Assembly: GCA_023055355.1 (NCBI GenBank)
Contig: JALJCS010000002.1
Coordinates: 89,243,001 to 89,307,000, forward strand
Direction of reading: 5' to 3'
From: Agelaius tricolor
Lineage: Eukaryota; Chordata; Aves; Passeriformes; Icteridae
Length of the DNA: 64,000 nucleotides
The position numbers and the translations under genes are program-made. The notes beneath the pieces are model-generated. The model was not told where the DNA came from and ran no database searches. It worked only from the letters and a program-made list of their open reading frames with translations. Positions 38,024 to 50,952 of this stretch are shown here, piece by piece; the first letter of the stretch is position 1, and every line of letters starts with the position of its first letter.

Positions 38024-38560
38024 CACACAGTTGCTGAGGTTGGAAGTGACCTCTGGAGATTGTCCAGCCCACGCCCTGCTCAAATCAGGGTTAGCTAAAC
38101 CAGGTGGTTCAGGGCTATGCCCAGTTGGATTTTGAATATACCCAGGGACTGAGACTCCACATCTCTGGGCATAACATTTCAGTTCTTAGTCATCCTCACA
38201 CTAAAAATGTTTTTTTCTTTCCTGTGTGTCAACATGTGCCTATTGGCTCATGTCCTTTCAGTGAGTAGAGCTGAGGAGAGCCTGGCTCCCTTTTCATTGC
38301 AACCCCCACACTCCCCAGCCAGCTCCTTGTACACATGGATAAGATTCCCTCTGAATCTCCTCTTCTCTCTGAGCCATCCCTTCTCTTACAACCTCTTCTT
38401 ATATATCAGATGCTCCAGTCCCTTAAACATCTTTGTAACCCCTCACTGGACTTGCTTCAGGACAAACAAAACTCTCTTGTGAGGAGATCAGCACTGGACA
38501 CAGCCCTCTCCATTTGTAGCATCAGTACTGAGCAGAGTGGAAGGATCCTGCATCCATCCC
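38024..38560 (-). mobile_element. CR1 LINE 3' end, third subfamily
   Basis: The plus-strand landmarks are gctgaggttggaagtgacct, ctctggagattgtccagccc, ttttgaatatacccagggac, tgagactccacatctctggg, gataagattccctctgaatc, gatgctccagtcccttaaac, cactggacttgcttcagga and ggacacagccctctccattt. They match an older CR1 subfamily. The copy is 5'-truncated near 38560. Overlapping open frames are fragments of the reverse complement and carry no host protein signature. Confidence 0.85.
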
Positions 38561-41135
38561 TTAAAACTCTGCCTAAAAAAAAGTGGAAAGCTTTATTGGG
38601 AGCACAGTGAAGGCCACATCAAAGTTTTGAGCTGCCTGGAGGGTTATCCAACTTTTGCCTCTATGCTGCATTGCCTCCTGTGCTGCTTTCAGAGCAAACA
38701 AAGGCTCATGTATCAGTAAGAAGGCTCTGTCTTTGTGTGTTGTTTACTCCTGATCTAGATCACTCTTGATGAGACTGCATGTGATTGAAATTGGATGCCC
38801 AGGGACTCTGCCCCAGAGAGGTTTCTGAGCATTTTAAGTGCAGCATTGGGGTGTGCCCTGGTATGCAATGAAGTAAGGAAGGCTATGTGATATGCTTCCT
38901 TTGAAAGACAGCTCTTATGAAAAATTCAGGAGGAAATGCTTTCCTTTTGTTCACTGCCAGTTCATCTAGTTTGCAGCTACAGAAGGAGAGATTATTATTT
39001 TGGGGTGCTTTAATGTGTGGGAGCTTTTAAGTGGATATAGATTTGTTCTGTTTGTTGTCAAGGTGCCAGGAGTTTTTGAAGCCTGATAATGCTCTTTCCA
39101 TGTTTTATTCAGGTTGTCATCAGTAATGAAATATAATTTAATTTTACTTTCCTATTATGATTTTCTCATCTCACTATCAAAAAAGAAAGTGTGCAGAATA
39201 GTGTTTATCACTGCTTACAAATAAGGAAGCTTTACAAACAAATGTATGCAAAAAATTAATGGTTTTGTAGAAAGGCTTTAATTTATTATTTAGCTCTATT
39301 TCTCCAGTGATAGTAAAAACATGCTTTTTATGAACATCACAGTACCCTTAATTCTTGAAGACAATTTACACATTAAAAATAAATTGCAAAATCCCAGTAG
39401 GTTTCAGCACATTGACACATTTTAGATTAAGGATGGTAATTTTGATGGTTGCTAACTTTTAAATAAGTAAGTTAGATGGCTAAAAATGATTAGTGAGTGC
39501 TGGGTTTTTGGTTTTTTTTTTTTAAAAAGGAGGAAAACCCACATTCCTTGAGACTAGACTGATTGCATTTCTTCTTCAAGATGGAATCTCAACACTTTTT
39601 CCTTTCCTCTAAGAGTTCAAAGAGAAAAATGAACAATAACCTTACGGTGGCAGGCTGCAGTCTGGAGAGGACCTGGAACTGCATCTTCTGAGAGATCCCC
39701 AGGCTGTGGATGTTTGTTTCTGCCCTTGTTCTGGTGGGAGCTGGTCAATCTTTCATTGCCTAGTCAGGGATTGTTTCTACTCTTTAAGGTAGCCCTTGTG
39801 GCATCTCAATGTCCACCCAGGAAGGCAAAGGGGGAATTGCTGCAGTGGTTCCTTGTGGTCACAACTGGTAAAATTACCAAACAGGATTTCCTTGTGGTCA
39901 CAACTGGTAAAATTACCAAACAGAGATTTTAAAGTTCCTTAAACCCATGTCCTGTCCTACTCACCACGAGCACTGACTCCATCATCACCTCACTGCTGTC
40001 CTCAATGTGGAGGATCAGCAGTTCCTCCCTTCTCCCCACCCTATCTCATGGACTCATTTTCTGTTCTGCCTGCTTCTGCACCATCATCTCCTGCAGCCCT
40101 GGCACCCATTTCCTGACAAAAAATCTTCATCCTTCTCAATCACTCTCATTCATTTCCCCTTAATCTTCCTCATCACACTCCCATAAATCCTCTTCTGCTC
40201 TCAGAATTGCACTTGCTTGAAACAGATCTTAAAGAGAAGCAGCCCTTTGGCTATCAGGTACATTTTCTGTCCTTTTGCAGATTTTTATTTAAATCCTATT
40301 TCTTTTGCATTCCTTCATTAGGTTGCTGTCAAACCTCTGTGCATATTTGCCTCAAGACAATAGACTACATATGCATAATACATAGTTTGGATGCCAATAG
40401 ATTTTATTACAGTTTAGGATAGTGGTTCTGCTTAATTTCATGCTCTCCACCAACTAGGTGGTAAATTTTTTTCTCTGACAGGAAGGTTATACTACAGTCT
40501 AAATTTTACCCTGAGTTACATTCAAGCATCTTTCTATCAAATTAGAATTTGGCCAATAATGCATTTGGAATTGAAACAGAGAAGTCCTGGTCCCCTTATC
40601 AGACCTGACATACAATCCTGTTACATTACAGATGTGCCTCCTTGATATAAAGAAAGTGAAAAATCCCCAGTTCATGGTGAATTCTTGTGGTTAATAGTAT
40701 CTGATAAAATACAAGTGAATGAACAGCACCTAGAGGGAAGGTTGGATGGGTGAGGGAGACAAGGCATCCAGGCAAGCATTGTTCCATTTCTAGCAGAAGG
40801 GCAAAAGCAAAGATAAATATAGGTCACTGGAAAAGCCAGAAGCAACAGTAAAATACCAGAGAAAATTCAAGAAGGAGCAAGACAAAGTGACTGCAACAGT
40901 GCTTAATCCTCATCACCTCTCAGGACATACTCAAAGCAGATGCAAAACCCAGAAATCAGCAAAGCTACATCAGTCCTTTCCCCCTCCTCCAGTAGGGCAT
41001 GAGAAATTGTCATTTTTCAAACTCACTTCTTTATGTCTACAAGGTCTCAAATTTCTGAAACAAACCCCCACTTTGGAATTTCACCAATTCTTTCCTGTCC
41101 ACTGGAGAACAAACCCAAGCAAGACACTGGTCTGG
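38561..41135. other. Unique AT-rich non-coding DNA
   Basis: No gene is recognised. It contains the 39-bp tandem duplication at 39851-39929 and a T-rich run near 39508-39523. Confidence 0.5.
39851..39929. repeat. Tandem duplication of a 39-bp unit
   Basis: The unit begins ccttgtggtcacaactggta and ends caaacaggattt (39851-39889). It is repeated directly at 39890-39929 with a one-base insertion and near identity. Thirty-nine is a multiple of three, so an open frame across it (39714-39932, 72 codons) repeats LVVTTGKITKQ twice. No other support for coding exists. Confidence 0.9.
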
Positions 41136-41290
41136 CCTCAGTGTGTAAATGGAAGGTGTTCCAGAAACAGCTGGATGTGGCACTTGGTGCTATGGTTTAG
41201 CTGATGTGGTCTTTGTCAAAGGTTGGATTGGATGATCTTGGAGGTTTTTCCAACCTCAGTGATTCCATGGTTCTGTGATTCCATGGAATG
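41136..41290 (+). mobile_element. CR1 LINE 3' tail
   Basis: Landmarks are agctggatgtggcacttggt (41169), gctatggtttagctgatgtg, aaaggttggattggatgatc (41218), ttggaggtttttccaacctc and a tail of ATTCCATG/GTTCTGTG octamers at about 41260-41286. Only the last 150 bp or so of a CR1 are present, which is the common 5'-truncated form. Confidence 0.88.
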
Positions 41291-44200
41291 CCCTGCACAC
41301 CACCACAGAAGGATGCAGATCCCTCACCTGCCTTCCCATGCTTGGCTGTTGTTTCCTGGACCCCATAATTCAGCTGTACCAAGCTCTCCCATGCAAGGAG
41401 GGTGATGGCACAGCTTGTGTGTACCCTGGTTCAAAACCAGGCTCCAGTTTACTCCAGCCTGTCAGCTGCCCTTTCCCTTTCCCATGTTTGTAATCTGGAT
41501 ACAAAGCAGTTGTGCTTTTGGCATGTGCAATAAATAAAACAAGGAGTGGGGAGTGGGAAAAGGTATACAAGCATTAGGACCACATACAAAATTAGAATAT
41601 TCTGAAAAAAAAATTAAAATCTGCCTGGCTTTCTAAGTCTCTCTCCCTCACAGATTGCTTCTCTCCCTTCCCAGATTTATTTTCTAATAATCTGTCCCAT
41701 CTGTCAGACACAAGATCACTGGGGCATTTTCAGGGTTGATTCATCCAAACATAAGAGATCCCACCCACAAGGATGCATCTTTTCTGTACAGAACTGACTA
41801 TATGGAAGCAGATAATTGGAAGCAATTAATCACACCAAAGACAAACAAACTTGGACATAAATCATTAAGCTAACAAGAACATGATCTGCTTCTCTACCCC
41901 CTTCCATCTCCTCATCTGCCTCCACACAGCTTGGAAGAAAGGCCTTGGCTTGCAGAGAAAATGTTGCCAGTGCATTTTATGGCTTATAATGATAGCAGGA
42001 GGGCTTGCTTTATTTTTCTGCTTTGTTTTTTTTTTTTTTTCCTTGTATGACTATAATGTGAGTATGTCTCTGTAGATCTTCCATACTGAGACCTCCAACC
42101 ATATATAAAGACAGCACACTCTATCCAGCCATCATTAAGCATCTTTTTCAGCCTTGTACTATTTCACCAGTGCACTGTCCATTCAGCAAGTTTTCATGCT
42201 TGAAATACCCACACTGACCTTTGAGATGTGTCAGCTAGTTTGTGTAACAAACTAGTTCTGATAACATTGTGGCTTTTATGGCCACTGTCTGCAGCCTCTC
42301 AGCTCTCATTCACATTCATCCTGCTGCACAGGAGCCTTGCATCTCTGACCTTATTCCCCAGACCTACTTGTAATACTTTAGATTTAATGGTCTTATTGTT
42401 GAGCTGCCCTTGGAGGGATCCTTATGCTTTTCCTACCAAAGTCTCCTTGAGAAAGGTGTCTTATCAGAGCATTTGCACTTCAAAGTGCTCCAGGAGGGCC
42501 CGACTCGCAGCCATCTCACCAAACACAGCTTCTAGCTGGTAGAGAAGCTGGATTGTGTCCTTCACAAAGGGCAGGTGCTTTAGGAAATGAGAATTAACTA
42601 TAAAAGGACAGCTAACAGATCCTGATCTCTGCTTTGCTACTCCATATTCTTTTAGCAGACATGTCCAAAAAAGTCCCTAAACCAGCTGGTGCAGGAAACA
42701 CCCTCCAGTTTCCAGGTGATGTGAATCCCTGAAATGGCGAAGTCACACAGCTGGTTATAATCTTATCATTTGTAATGTGAAATAATGAAATTGTGATACT
42801 GACAGTACCAAGAAAAGACAAACTGGAGAAACCAGCTAGCCAAAACAGAAGCCTTGGAATTTGACTGGTGTAGACTTGAAGAAGCAGGGACACAAGTGTG
42901 AGCACAGTTACGTGTATGACAAGAGAACCTTAAGTGTGCAAATGAAATATCCAACTGCAACATCTCTGTTACAAAAGAATATTCAGCCAAAGAGGAGACA
43001 AGAACTAATAATGTGTAAATTTTGTCTACACAAATGGCTGTCTAGGCTACTGGATGCTTCAACCCCCTGGAAAGGTATTTAGTCAGTAATATGCAGTTCT
43101 CTCCCACACGGTGCAATCTCTGTATAAAAGGAAACTTGAATTGTTTCTGTTTTTGTTTAACTAGAGAGGAAGATCTAAACTTCCTTTTATAACTGGCAAA
43201 TATATTAGATTTATAAGGAAGCTAGATGGCCCAAATAAGAAGAGTCTACTCACAAACTCAGGAAACATATCTAAAATATAGCTAATGTGCCAGTGATAAG
43301 AGCCAAGTCCACCCTTTTTTAAAATCCTTTTGGGGACACCACTTTCATCCAGATTTATACATTGTCCTGTATGTACACCTCTGTCTGAACTAGCTCCAAG
43401 CACAGTCAATGAAGGGAAATAAGTACATGGGGGATCTGAATCATCTGGTCTATTTTAGCTTTCTACCTTAGGGGATGAATCACCTCTTGCCTGCTTCTCT
43501 CTGGCTACACAGGAAATCTGATTGCTTGCTCAAATGCTGATGATTATCTTGTAGATGTTTCTGTTGGAAAAGATGTGCATTATCTTTCAGAACTCTTTGA
43601 TATATTGAATCATTGTGTGAAGAACTGAACCTATGTTTAGTTTGTGAGAGTGAAGAGGATTAACTGAGTAATGACAAGAGATGGCTGCAATAATCGGTGG
43701 AAGAAAGATTAGTCCATCCTCAATTCCCTTGTAGAGCCCAAAATGTGGAGAAGGAGTCTCTCCATGCCTAGCAAAATGAATGTCACTTACTGTGTCACCT
43801 GCCATTCCTGGGTGGGAAGGCAAGCACGGGGTGAGTGAGGTGATGCCACTCACTGTACTCTGCATTTTCACTTCTCCCTGTGCCAAAACTGTTGCTGCTA
43901 ATTGTGCAGACTTGCCCAGAGGCTTGGGGCTGATGAATTAGCAGAATGAAGCAGTCAGCCTGTTCCTCAGGGTATTTTACAGGTCTCTGTAATAGGTCAC
44001 CAGCATAAGTCCTGTCTGTGGTGGGGAAAAGGGCTTAGAGGAGAGGAAATTTTTGTGAATAAGATCAATATCATTTAGAATAAACAGGCTGCTTGGCAAA
44101 AGCAGCCAAAAAAACTTCCTGACAAAAAAAAACCAAACCAAACCAAAACCAAAACCAAAAAAAAAACCCCAAAACCCATAAACAAACAAACAAACAAACC

Positions 44201-47200
44201 CACAACCAAAACCCATGAACGATTACTCATATTTTGAAAACAAAATTTGAAGTAAAAAGTGAATCACAGAGAAAAGACTTAATTATGTGTGCAAAACCTA
44301 TTCAGTATTCAAACAATCCTGAACATCAAAAAGGGCCACTTCTCCATGGTGTGAAGGGAAAAAAGAGGAAAAATAAATAATATTAAAAATATTGTGCATG
44401 AGCAAGGGAGTCTGTTGTTTAAAAACAAAACAAAACAACCAACTAATCAAACCAAAAGCAATAATGGTAATTTACAAAGAGAGGACTGGTAATTTCATAA
44501 GGTTCCCAAATGCCTACCAGATAAATACAGCACCTTGGCAATGTACTCAGTCTGAAGAGCATCCCCCAAATGTATTAGACACTTCATGGAAGACCAAGAC
44601 GAGTGATTACTTGACCAAAGACAGGTGAGAAAAACTGCTATTCCTGGAGAACAGGCCTGATCCTTCTATCTGATCCACAAAACAACAGTTGATAAATTCC
44701 ATGGACATGAACTTACCTACTTTGAAGTGTGGAAGGAGCAATCCAGGACACAGACATGCAATGCCTTGGGCTGAGGCATTTCAAAATGTGCACATCTGGA
44801 AGCCTCCAGGAAAATGCAAGGTAAGAGAAATTTAGGATAATATATAGCATTTCACCTCTGAGGCTTTATCAATAACCTAGGCCTACTTTTCTGATAATCA
44901 GTTACCTGGCTTTTGTTTTCATTAAAGTACTTATCTCAAGCAGTAACAAAAATGAAGTGATTAGACTTTTAAGAATGGTTAATATCCAAACCTAGGTCTC
45001 TTTTTCTTCTCTTTGCATTGATTTACAAAGAAAAAAGAGCAGACATTTCTTGCAGTTGCTACTAAGATCCATAAATGTCTGAGGGGTTTTTCATGGAATT
45101 AAATCTCTTAGTTAAAAAAGCAAGAAGTCACCTTCAGTAAAATAAATATTGTAACAAAATTTTGCAAGGTTGACAAGAATGTTGGCTCCCTGCCCCCCAT
45201 GTTATCTGTCTCTGAAGACACAGCACAAAGGAAAAACAGTCAAAAAGATCAATGACCTTTGAAGAAGAAAGTCTCTGAGAACAAAGTTGTGTTGTTTTCC
45301 TGTCAGTAAATTTAGCATTCCTTTCGCGAAACACAATTTAGTCAAACTATTAAATGCAACCATAGATCTTATTAATGAAAAACTGCTAATTTAGTTTTTC
45401 TCCAATTATAGAGTAAGGTTTGGTGTACAAGAAAAAAAAAAAAGCTTCTGCTTTCTCCAGTCTTTCCATTGTCTGCAGTAGAAAAACAAAATGAAAAAGT
45501 TTTCTTCAGGCAAGAGAACAAGAAAACAATTATCTTGTTCTTCCCTTTTTAAATTCCCTTTTCCCTGTCTACCTTGCCATCTCCCTTAACAGAGGGATTA
45601 TTATCAGAAATAATAAAATCTATTCCCTAAGGATAAAGGATGAGTAAACCTTATGGAAGGTGAGATTTCCTGAACCATTCATTTGAAAAGTCATTTAGTA
45701 TTCATAACTCTTTCATTCTAATTTAAATCTGAATGGTTTGAGCCAGTTTTCTCTTGGACCAGTTTTACACCTGAACAACTCCTCTGGGAAGTTTCTCCCC
45801 TGCATTGCATTTTGCACCGTGAATTATTCCTGAAAGAAATGAGTGCTAGATGCTACAGCCCTGCTCTGGGACAATTCTTCATGCACCTTGCAGGGTAGGA
45901 GATGATTATCTGCAAGACATAAAGCAGCAGAGATCCTGGGCCCTTTGCCATTTGTGGGGCTACTTCAGACTTTCAGTAGCAGCAAAACCAAGGAACTTTG
46001 TAGGGATTATTCAGATGTACAATAGAAGAATCTCCTATGACAGAGGAAAGAATGAATATGAGCTCTATTCCTTTGTCCTCTCCTCTCCCTCAAGGCAGCC
46101 TCACACAATATCTGGGGCAGTCCTGTGTTCTACCCCAGTCAAATATCTCCTACTTTGAGAAGACAAAACCTTTCAGCAGGACATGGTGCTTGGCCATAGT
46201 GTCACACTGCAGGGGCTGACTGGGCTCTCAAACTATCCTTCTTCAGAGAACATTTTAATTTTTATCTAGTAAGGAGTGAAGCCTCTAGTTGAAAGGACTT
46301 CTTACAGCCCATGTACACATGAGAAGGCTGCGAATTCTCTCAGCACAAATACCCCAGATTACTGTTTCCTTGTGTTGAAAGAAAGCTACTGAGAGAAGGA
46401 CATAATTGCTTCTGAATTCAGAAAAAGAAAAGAAAAAAAGGAAGCCAAGTGTCCACCGAGTATAAATTTTTCTGGGAAACTATTTCTGAATGCAGAGGTC
46501 TGAAATCAGAGTGAGAATATTCTAAGACTGCTGCATGTATCATCCACCCAGAAGTCAGAAACATATCATGGCCTGTGAGACTGCAGCTTTGGGAAACAAC
46601 CTGTTCACCATGGGCATGTTCAGAGGCCTCTCAGCCTGGTCAGTTGTGGCTTGATGTGCAACACAACATCAGTTCCTCAGCCACTGTGGGCCTGAAAATT
46701 TAATGTGTTAATCTTCACAAACCCTTTGGATCATAGATAAAAGTTATATCCATTACCCAGGGAAGGAGCCTGCAGCAATGAGTCTGAGGGAACTGCAGGA
46801 AAACTACAATAAAATGGCCCAAGAAAATGTCAGCTTTGTGCCTCAACGTTGTTTCAGAGTTTCAACCCCCTCTAAGACAGGTAAGCTGTAACCTGGCCTG
46901 TTGGGTGATGGGTTCTCCTCCCTGTCTGATCAATTCTTCCCAAATTCTTCCCCTTCCCTAACAGGAGACCTGGTCACTTCTTCCTCGACCTCCTTGGTGT
47001 CTTTTGCACTAAGTGGTGAAAATCAGCAGTGGAGTCGTGTGTGACTGGTCTTCAACCTTTGTAGAATTTCCCATTCACTCCTGTGGGTTGGGGCTTTTCT
47101 GGCCCAAATCTAGATGCAAAATGTCCTTAATGTAAAATTTCCCAAGCAGATGCAAACCTCCTGGAGCAATGCCTAATGTTAAAGTAGTCAAGACAGTTTT

Positions 47201-48324
47201 TATTTGGATTCTATTTGTCATGTAAGGAAAGGGGAATGTTTCAGGGCCAGATTCCAAGTGTTTAGTAAAGAAAAATTATTCCAGATTCAACAGGAAATAT
47301 ACTTGCCTGACACCTTCTAGGATATTAATTTCTGGCACCATGTGAGATACATGAGAACCTAAATCGCAGAAATTTTTTTCCCTTGTAATTTTAGCTGCTT
47401 GGCATACTTATTCACACATTCCCCAGCTGGACTGAACTTAAACCAATTAAAAACATAGAATGGAAGAAATTTTGACCTTGTCTTTATTCCCATATTGACA
47501 GTGTAGTACCTCATTATGTAAAAAAGCACCATTGAGAAGTTTTACACAGTGTAATATTAGAAATTGTGTTTATGAGCACTTTGCTTCAATGTGAATATAG
47601 CCTGAGTGAAGTGTGTGCTGCTTGCCTCCTGCACAGCCCTTAACCCTCCTAAAGCCTTGTGCTGAGGCAGGAGCACAGAAAACCCAAACCCCACAATCAA
47701 GAAGCAAAACAATTACAGGAGGTGCCTTGATAAACAGCCAAGGCACTTGTCAAACCTGGTGTCTGTAATTGCCTAAACAAGGAAATGGAAGTGGAAATAC
47801 ACCTCACAAAGGAGAATTAGCACAGTGAAAACTTCCAGAAGATGAAGCAGAACTTCCAAGAAGTGTTTTGACAGTTCTGCTAGAGAGGAACTGCAGGAGA
47901 AAAGTGTAAGGTTGCCCTTGTGGCCAGAAGTTGCTGATAAGATTGAGCACCCTTGTTCTTTGGAGGGCTGCTCACACCAGCAGGAAGGCTCAGATCAGCT
48001 GAGGTGCTGTGTTCAGCTGGCAGCCTCACAGATAAGGCTGGCTGGAAAGCAAGAACAAAAGTTTGTGAAAATTATCAGCTTTTGACATTTTTTTGTTCTA
48101 GAGAAGGCTTCCTAGACTTTATTGGTAAAAATATACACCAGGAGAATTACCATAGCTGGTGCCCAGACCTGGAGGGGACTGACAGGGTTAAATGGCCCTG
48201 ACTGGTGGCTTTAAGAATCCGCAGCAAGAATAATGGTTTAAATGCCTTCTCTGAATGACTTGGACTTGATCTCCCAGATGACAGCTCATCTCCAAGCTTT
48301 GTTGTCTGGGAGGCAAGCAGGCAG
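41291..48324. other. Unique AT-rich non-coding DNA (about 7 kb)
   Basis: No gene or dispersed repeat is recognised apart from simple tracts: a T run near 42028-42041 and the A/C-rich tract at 44125-44214. A perfect 5-bp stem with a 7-base TTCAAAA loop at 41425-41441 resembles a tRNA T-arm, but the rest of a tRNA is missing. The AATAAATAAA near 41530 is unassigned. Confidence 0.5.
44125..44214. repeat. A/C-rich simple repeat (CCAAA, CAAA units)
   Basis: There are runs of AACCA/AAACC-type units followed by a (CAAA)n stretch near 44181-44198. The minus-strand translation is a G/F/W-rich artefact. Confidence 0.85.
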
Positions 48325-48827
48325 TGTCCTGGTTTGAGCTGTCTCACATTATATAAAAATGAAATATCAAAGCAGGAAAGGGGCTAATTATGTTTCCTGG
48401 AGAACATCTTCTTCCAGATAGATGTCCCTGAAACAAACTCCTGCCCGGTCTAAGGGATTTTTATACTGTCTTTGTTGTCCTGAGTCACTCTCTAACTTTG
48501 ATCATGAATTGTGTCCTATACCTGTTCATGCCTCCTGATGGTTACAGGGAGTGAAGGCTCAGTTTCCACAAACCAATGATTGAATCAGATGATGACAAAC
48601 ACAAGGAGTATTTATTGAGTTAGATGACCCTTTATTACATAAAACAATGTTCCAACCATTATCTATAATCTCATTATGACTTATTATAACCTTGTAACAA
48701 CACAAATAGTATCCCACCTAACGTGCACACCATGAGAACGCGCACAGTTCCAGCACAAGCCCTGCTGGCACACCAGCTGCCCTGTGATGACAGAAACACC
48801 ACTGTCCCTCCGCCTCCTGGTGTGACA
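48325..48827 (-). mobile_element. Possible solo LTR, family uncertain
   Basis: The plus strand opens TGTCCTGGTTTGAGC and a candidate end is CTGGTGTGACA, giving TGTC...GACA inverted ends about 500 bp apart. Reading the minus strand there is an AATAAA signal in the complement of agtatttattgagttag (near 48607), and the terminus AAACCAGGACA is typical of passerine LTRs. Flanking 6-mers AGGCAG and ATGCTA do not match well, so the right boundary may be wrong. The segment also holds a few CpGs (acgcgcac near 48737), unusual for its surroundings. Confidence 0.45.
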
Positions 48828-48878
48828 ATGCTAGGGAAGTCATGTTCCCAGCAACTAGGGAGGTAATCTGGGCTGATG

Positions 48879-48967
48879 CCCTTCCCTTCCCTTCCCTTCC
48901 CTTCCCTTCCCTTCCCTTCCCTTCCCTTCCCTTCCCTTCCCTTCCCTTCCCTTCCCTTCCCTTCCCT
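48879..48967. repeat. (CCCTT)n pentanucleotide microsatellite
   Basis: About 17 uninterrupted CCCTT units cover about 89 bp; the minus strand is purely GGGAA. It is readable in all frames on both strands as repeats such as FPSLP and REGKG, which explains two open frames of about 100 codons that are not genes. Confidence 0.97.
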
Positions 48968-50946
48968 AGTGTATTCCTGAGTCTCTTTGGGGTTTTGTCC
49001 CATGTTTCTTTTTGTTCAGAAAAAACTGATCAACTGTCATTCATGTTTATGGCAGTGATTTCCTGCCTAGGTGTCACATGGATCACCAGGCAGGTATTTT
49101 CCTGTTCATCTTGCCCCAATGTTATCTAAGTCTAACATCATCTAACATCTTACATCAGTCTAAAGCAAGCTATTTGATTTTTTCTGTTAGTTTCAACCAA
49201 GCTCTATTAAGCTTCAGGTAATTTCTCTTTCTTATATCAGCCAACTTTCAGTTACAGTTTACATTTTACTCCATCTTTGGCAGATTTCAAGCAATAAGGG
49301 AAGGTCTTGCATACTCCTTCAAGCTGATGAACTAAGATATTTCTGACCAAAAATAAAAAGAAAAAAAAGTGTGTATATATATCTATATATACATATATAT
49401 GGAAATAAATTTAACATTTCCCAGTAAAAATTTTTGTGGGATTTCTATCACAACTGGAATATAAGGCTCCTCATAATTTCTTGTATAAGCACACTCAGTA
49501 CCAAATCAATCCCAGCTGGCTTCAGGACCAGGACAGACACGGCACTACCTGGGCCTCATAGAAAGTTTTCCACTTTCTTACACCATGGTCACTGTCTTTA
49601 GGTGCACTATGGACAAAGCCAAGTAAGGCTTAGCAGCACAACCTTCCCAGCTCTGCCACCAATCAGCAGAGCTTGAGGGCTCAGTCTTTGACTACCATTA
49701 TCCAGACACCCTCCAGCTTCCAGCTGAGGACAGTCTGAATGAATCAAAGGGCCAATGTAAAAGCCAGATGAGCAATGAACTAAAATCAGTGCAACCAGGG
49801 CAGGATCTCAGGTGGTTGCAGTCAGCTGGGCTTCCCTGACAGAAGCCAAAGCTTTGAGAGGCTGGAGTTAAAATCCTATTTAAACCTCTCAGCAGGGACA
49901 GAACTGATGATCAACCTAGTTGGCTCAGAGTGAGTAATGACTCTATCATTTGTCTTGCCCACTGTTTTTCTCCTCCCCTGTCTCCTCTTTCTCCACATTT
50001 CTTAATCCTATTAAGCTTCTCACATACCTACTGTAACGTTATTTAAGCCAAACGTTCCTGATAGTTTCCCCTTGTGTCTTTGTCTGACCAATCCTTGGAA
50101 ATGAAACTTTCATAAATCTGTGAAGCAGAAGCATGGATACAGTGTGGAGGTATTTTTCCTCCTATAGCAGAAGTGGACTATCTGGGGATGTAACTTAAAA
50201 AATAAAATACATCTGTATTTTAAATGTTTGTGGTACTGTTAAGTGCAGCTTTTTCCCAGAAAAGACTAATCAGATGTCTCCTTAAAAATTGCCATGGTAC
50301 TTCTAAGGTACTTTCCAAAAAGCTTTTGATAATTTAAAAGGAATTTTTAGAACATCTAGCTATTTTCAATAGTATTCATCATATAAAAAATAGATATGTT
50401 CATCTGATTAAGTACATTTGTAACCAGTATGATCAATTTCTTACCAGCATACATACCTTCTTTATATCTAGATACTTCAAAAGGTGAGCAGTCAGCTCCA
50501 CTGATCAAACATGAGGATGAACCCCAGCCTTTTTGCTTATCTTGTTTCCTTACTTCAATCAGGCACAGCATAAGAGCTTCTGATCATTGCCCTGCTCTCA
50601 TCTTCAGTTCAGGCTGCTGATGTGACAGACAGATGTTAGGACAGCTCAGTTTGGATGAAGAAGTTGAAAGCAAAGATTCAGCCAGGAGCTGTTAGTCCAA
50701 TGGATTTACTTCTAAGTGAGATGTGAAGAACCATCTGGTTTTGGAGCAGAGATTTACATGCTATCTCCAGCTGCTCCCCAACATCTGAGCTCTTCCCTGG
50801 CTCTGTGTGGTGCTGCTCTTGCCTTTGTAAGCAGGTCAGTCCTTAGAATCCATGTGCACTGCCATGAAGTTACACTGGCCAAAGCACAGAATAATGGCAG
50901 CTTTGAAAAGTAAGACAGCTGTGTATAAGACATAAGGAAATAATTT
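48968..50946. other. Unique non-coding DNA
   Basis: No gene is recognised. A TA-rich microsatellite lies near 49371-49401. Open frames reach about 95 codons without motifs. Confidence 0.5.
49371..49401. repeat. TA-rich microsatellite
   Basis: Alternating TA with TATC and TACA interruptions covers about 31 bases. Confidence 0.8.
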
Positions 50947-50952
50947 CAAATG
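50947..50952. repeat. Left target-site duplication of the 50953 LTR
   Basis: CAAATG here compares with CATATG at 51354-51359, five of six bases matching, in the position expected for a 6-bp ERVK-type duplication. Confidence 0.6.

Noticed and set aside
39714..39932. 72-codon frame with an internally repeated peptide
   Set aside because: The repeat is explained by a 39-bp DNA duplication. There is no other coding support.
41425..41441. tRNA T-arm-like hairpin (5-bp stem CCTGG/CCAGG, loop TTCAAAA)
   Set aside because: There is no matching acceptor stem upstream, no D-arm and no anticodon arm at the right spacing. It is a chance hairpin.
43977..44216. Minus-strand G/F/W-rich 79-codon frame
   Set aside because: It is the translation of an A/C-rich simple repeat.
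48674..49129. Frames with GREGK or SLPFP repeats
   Set aside because: They are translations of the (CCCTT)n microsatellite in different frames.
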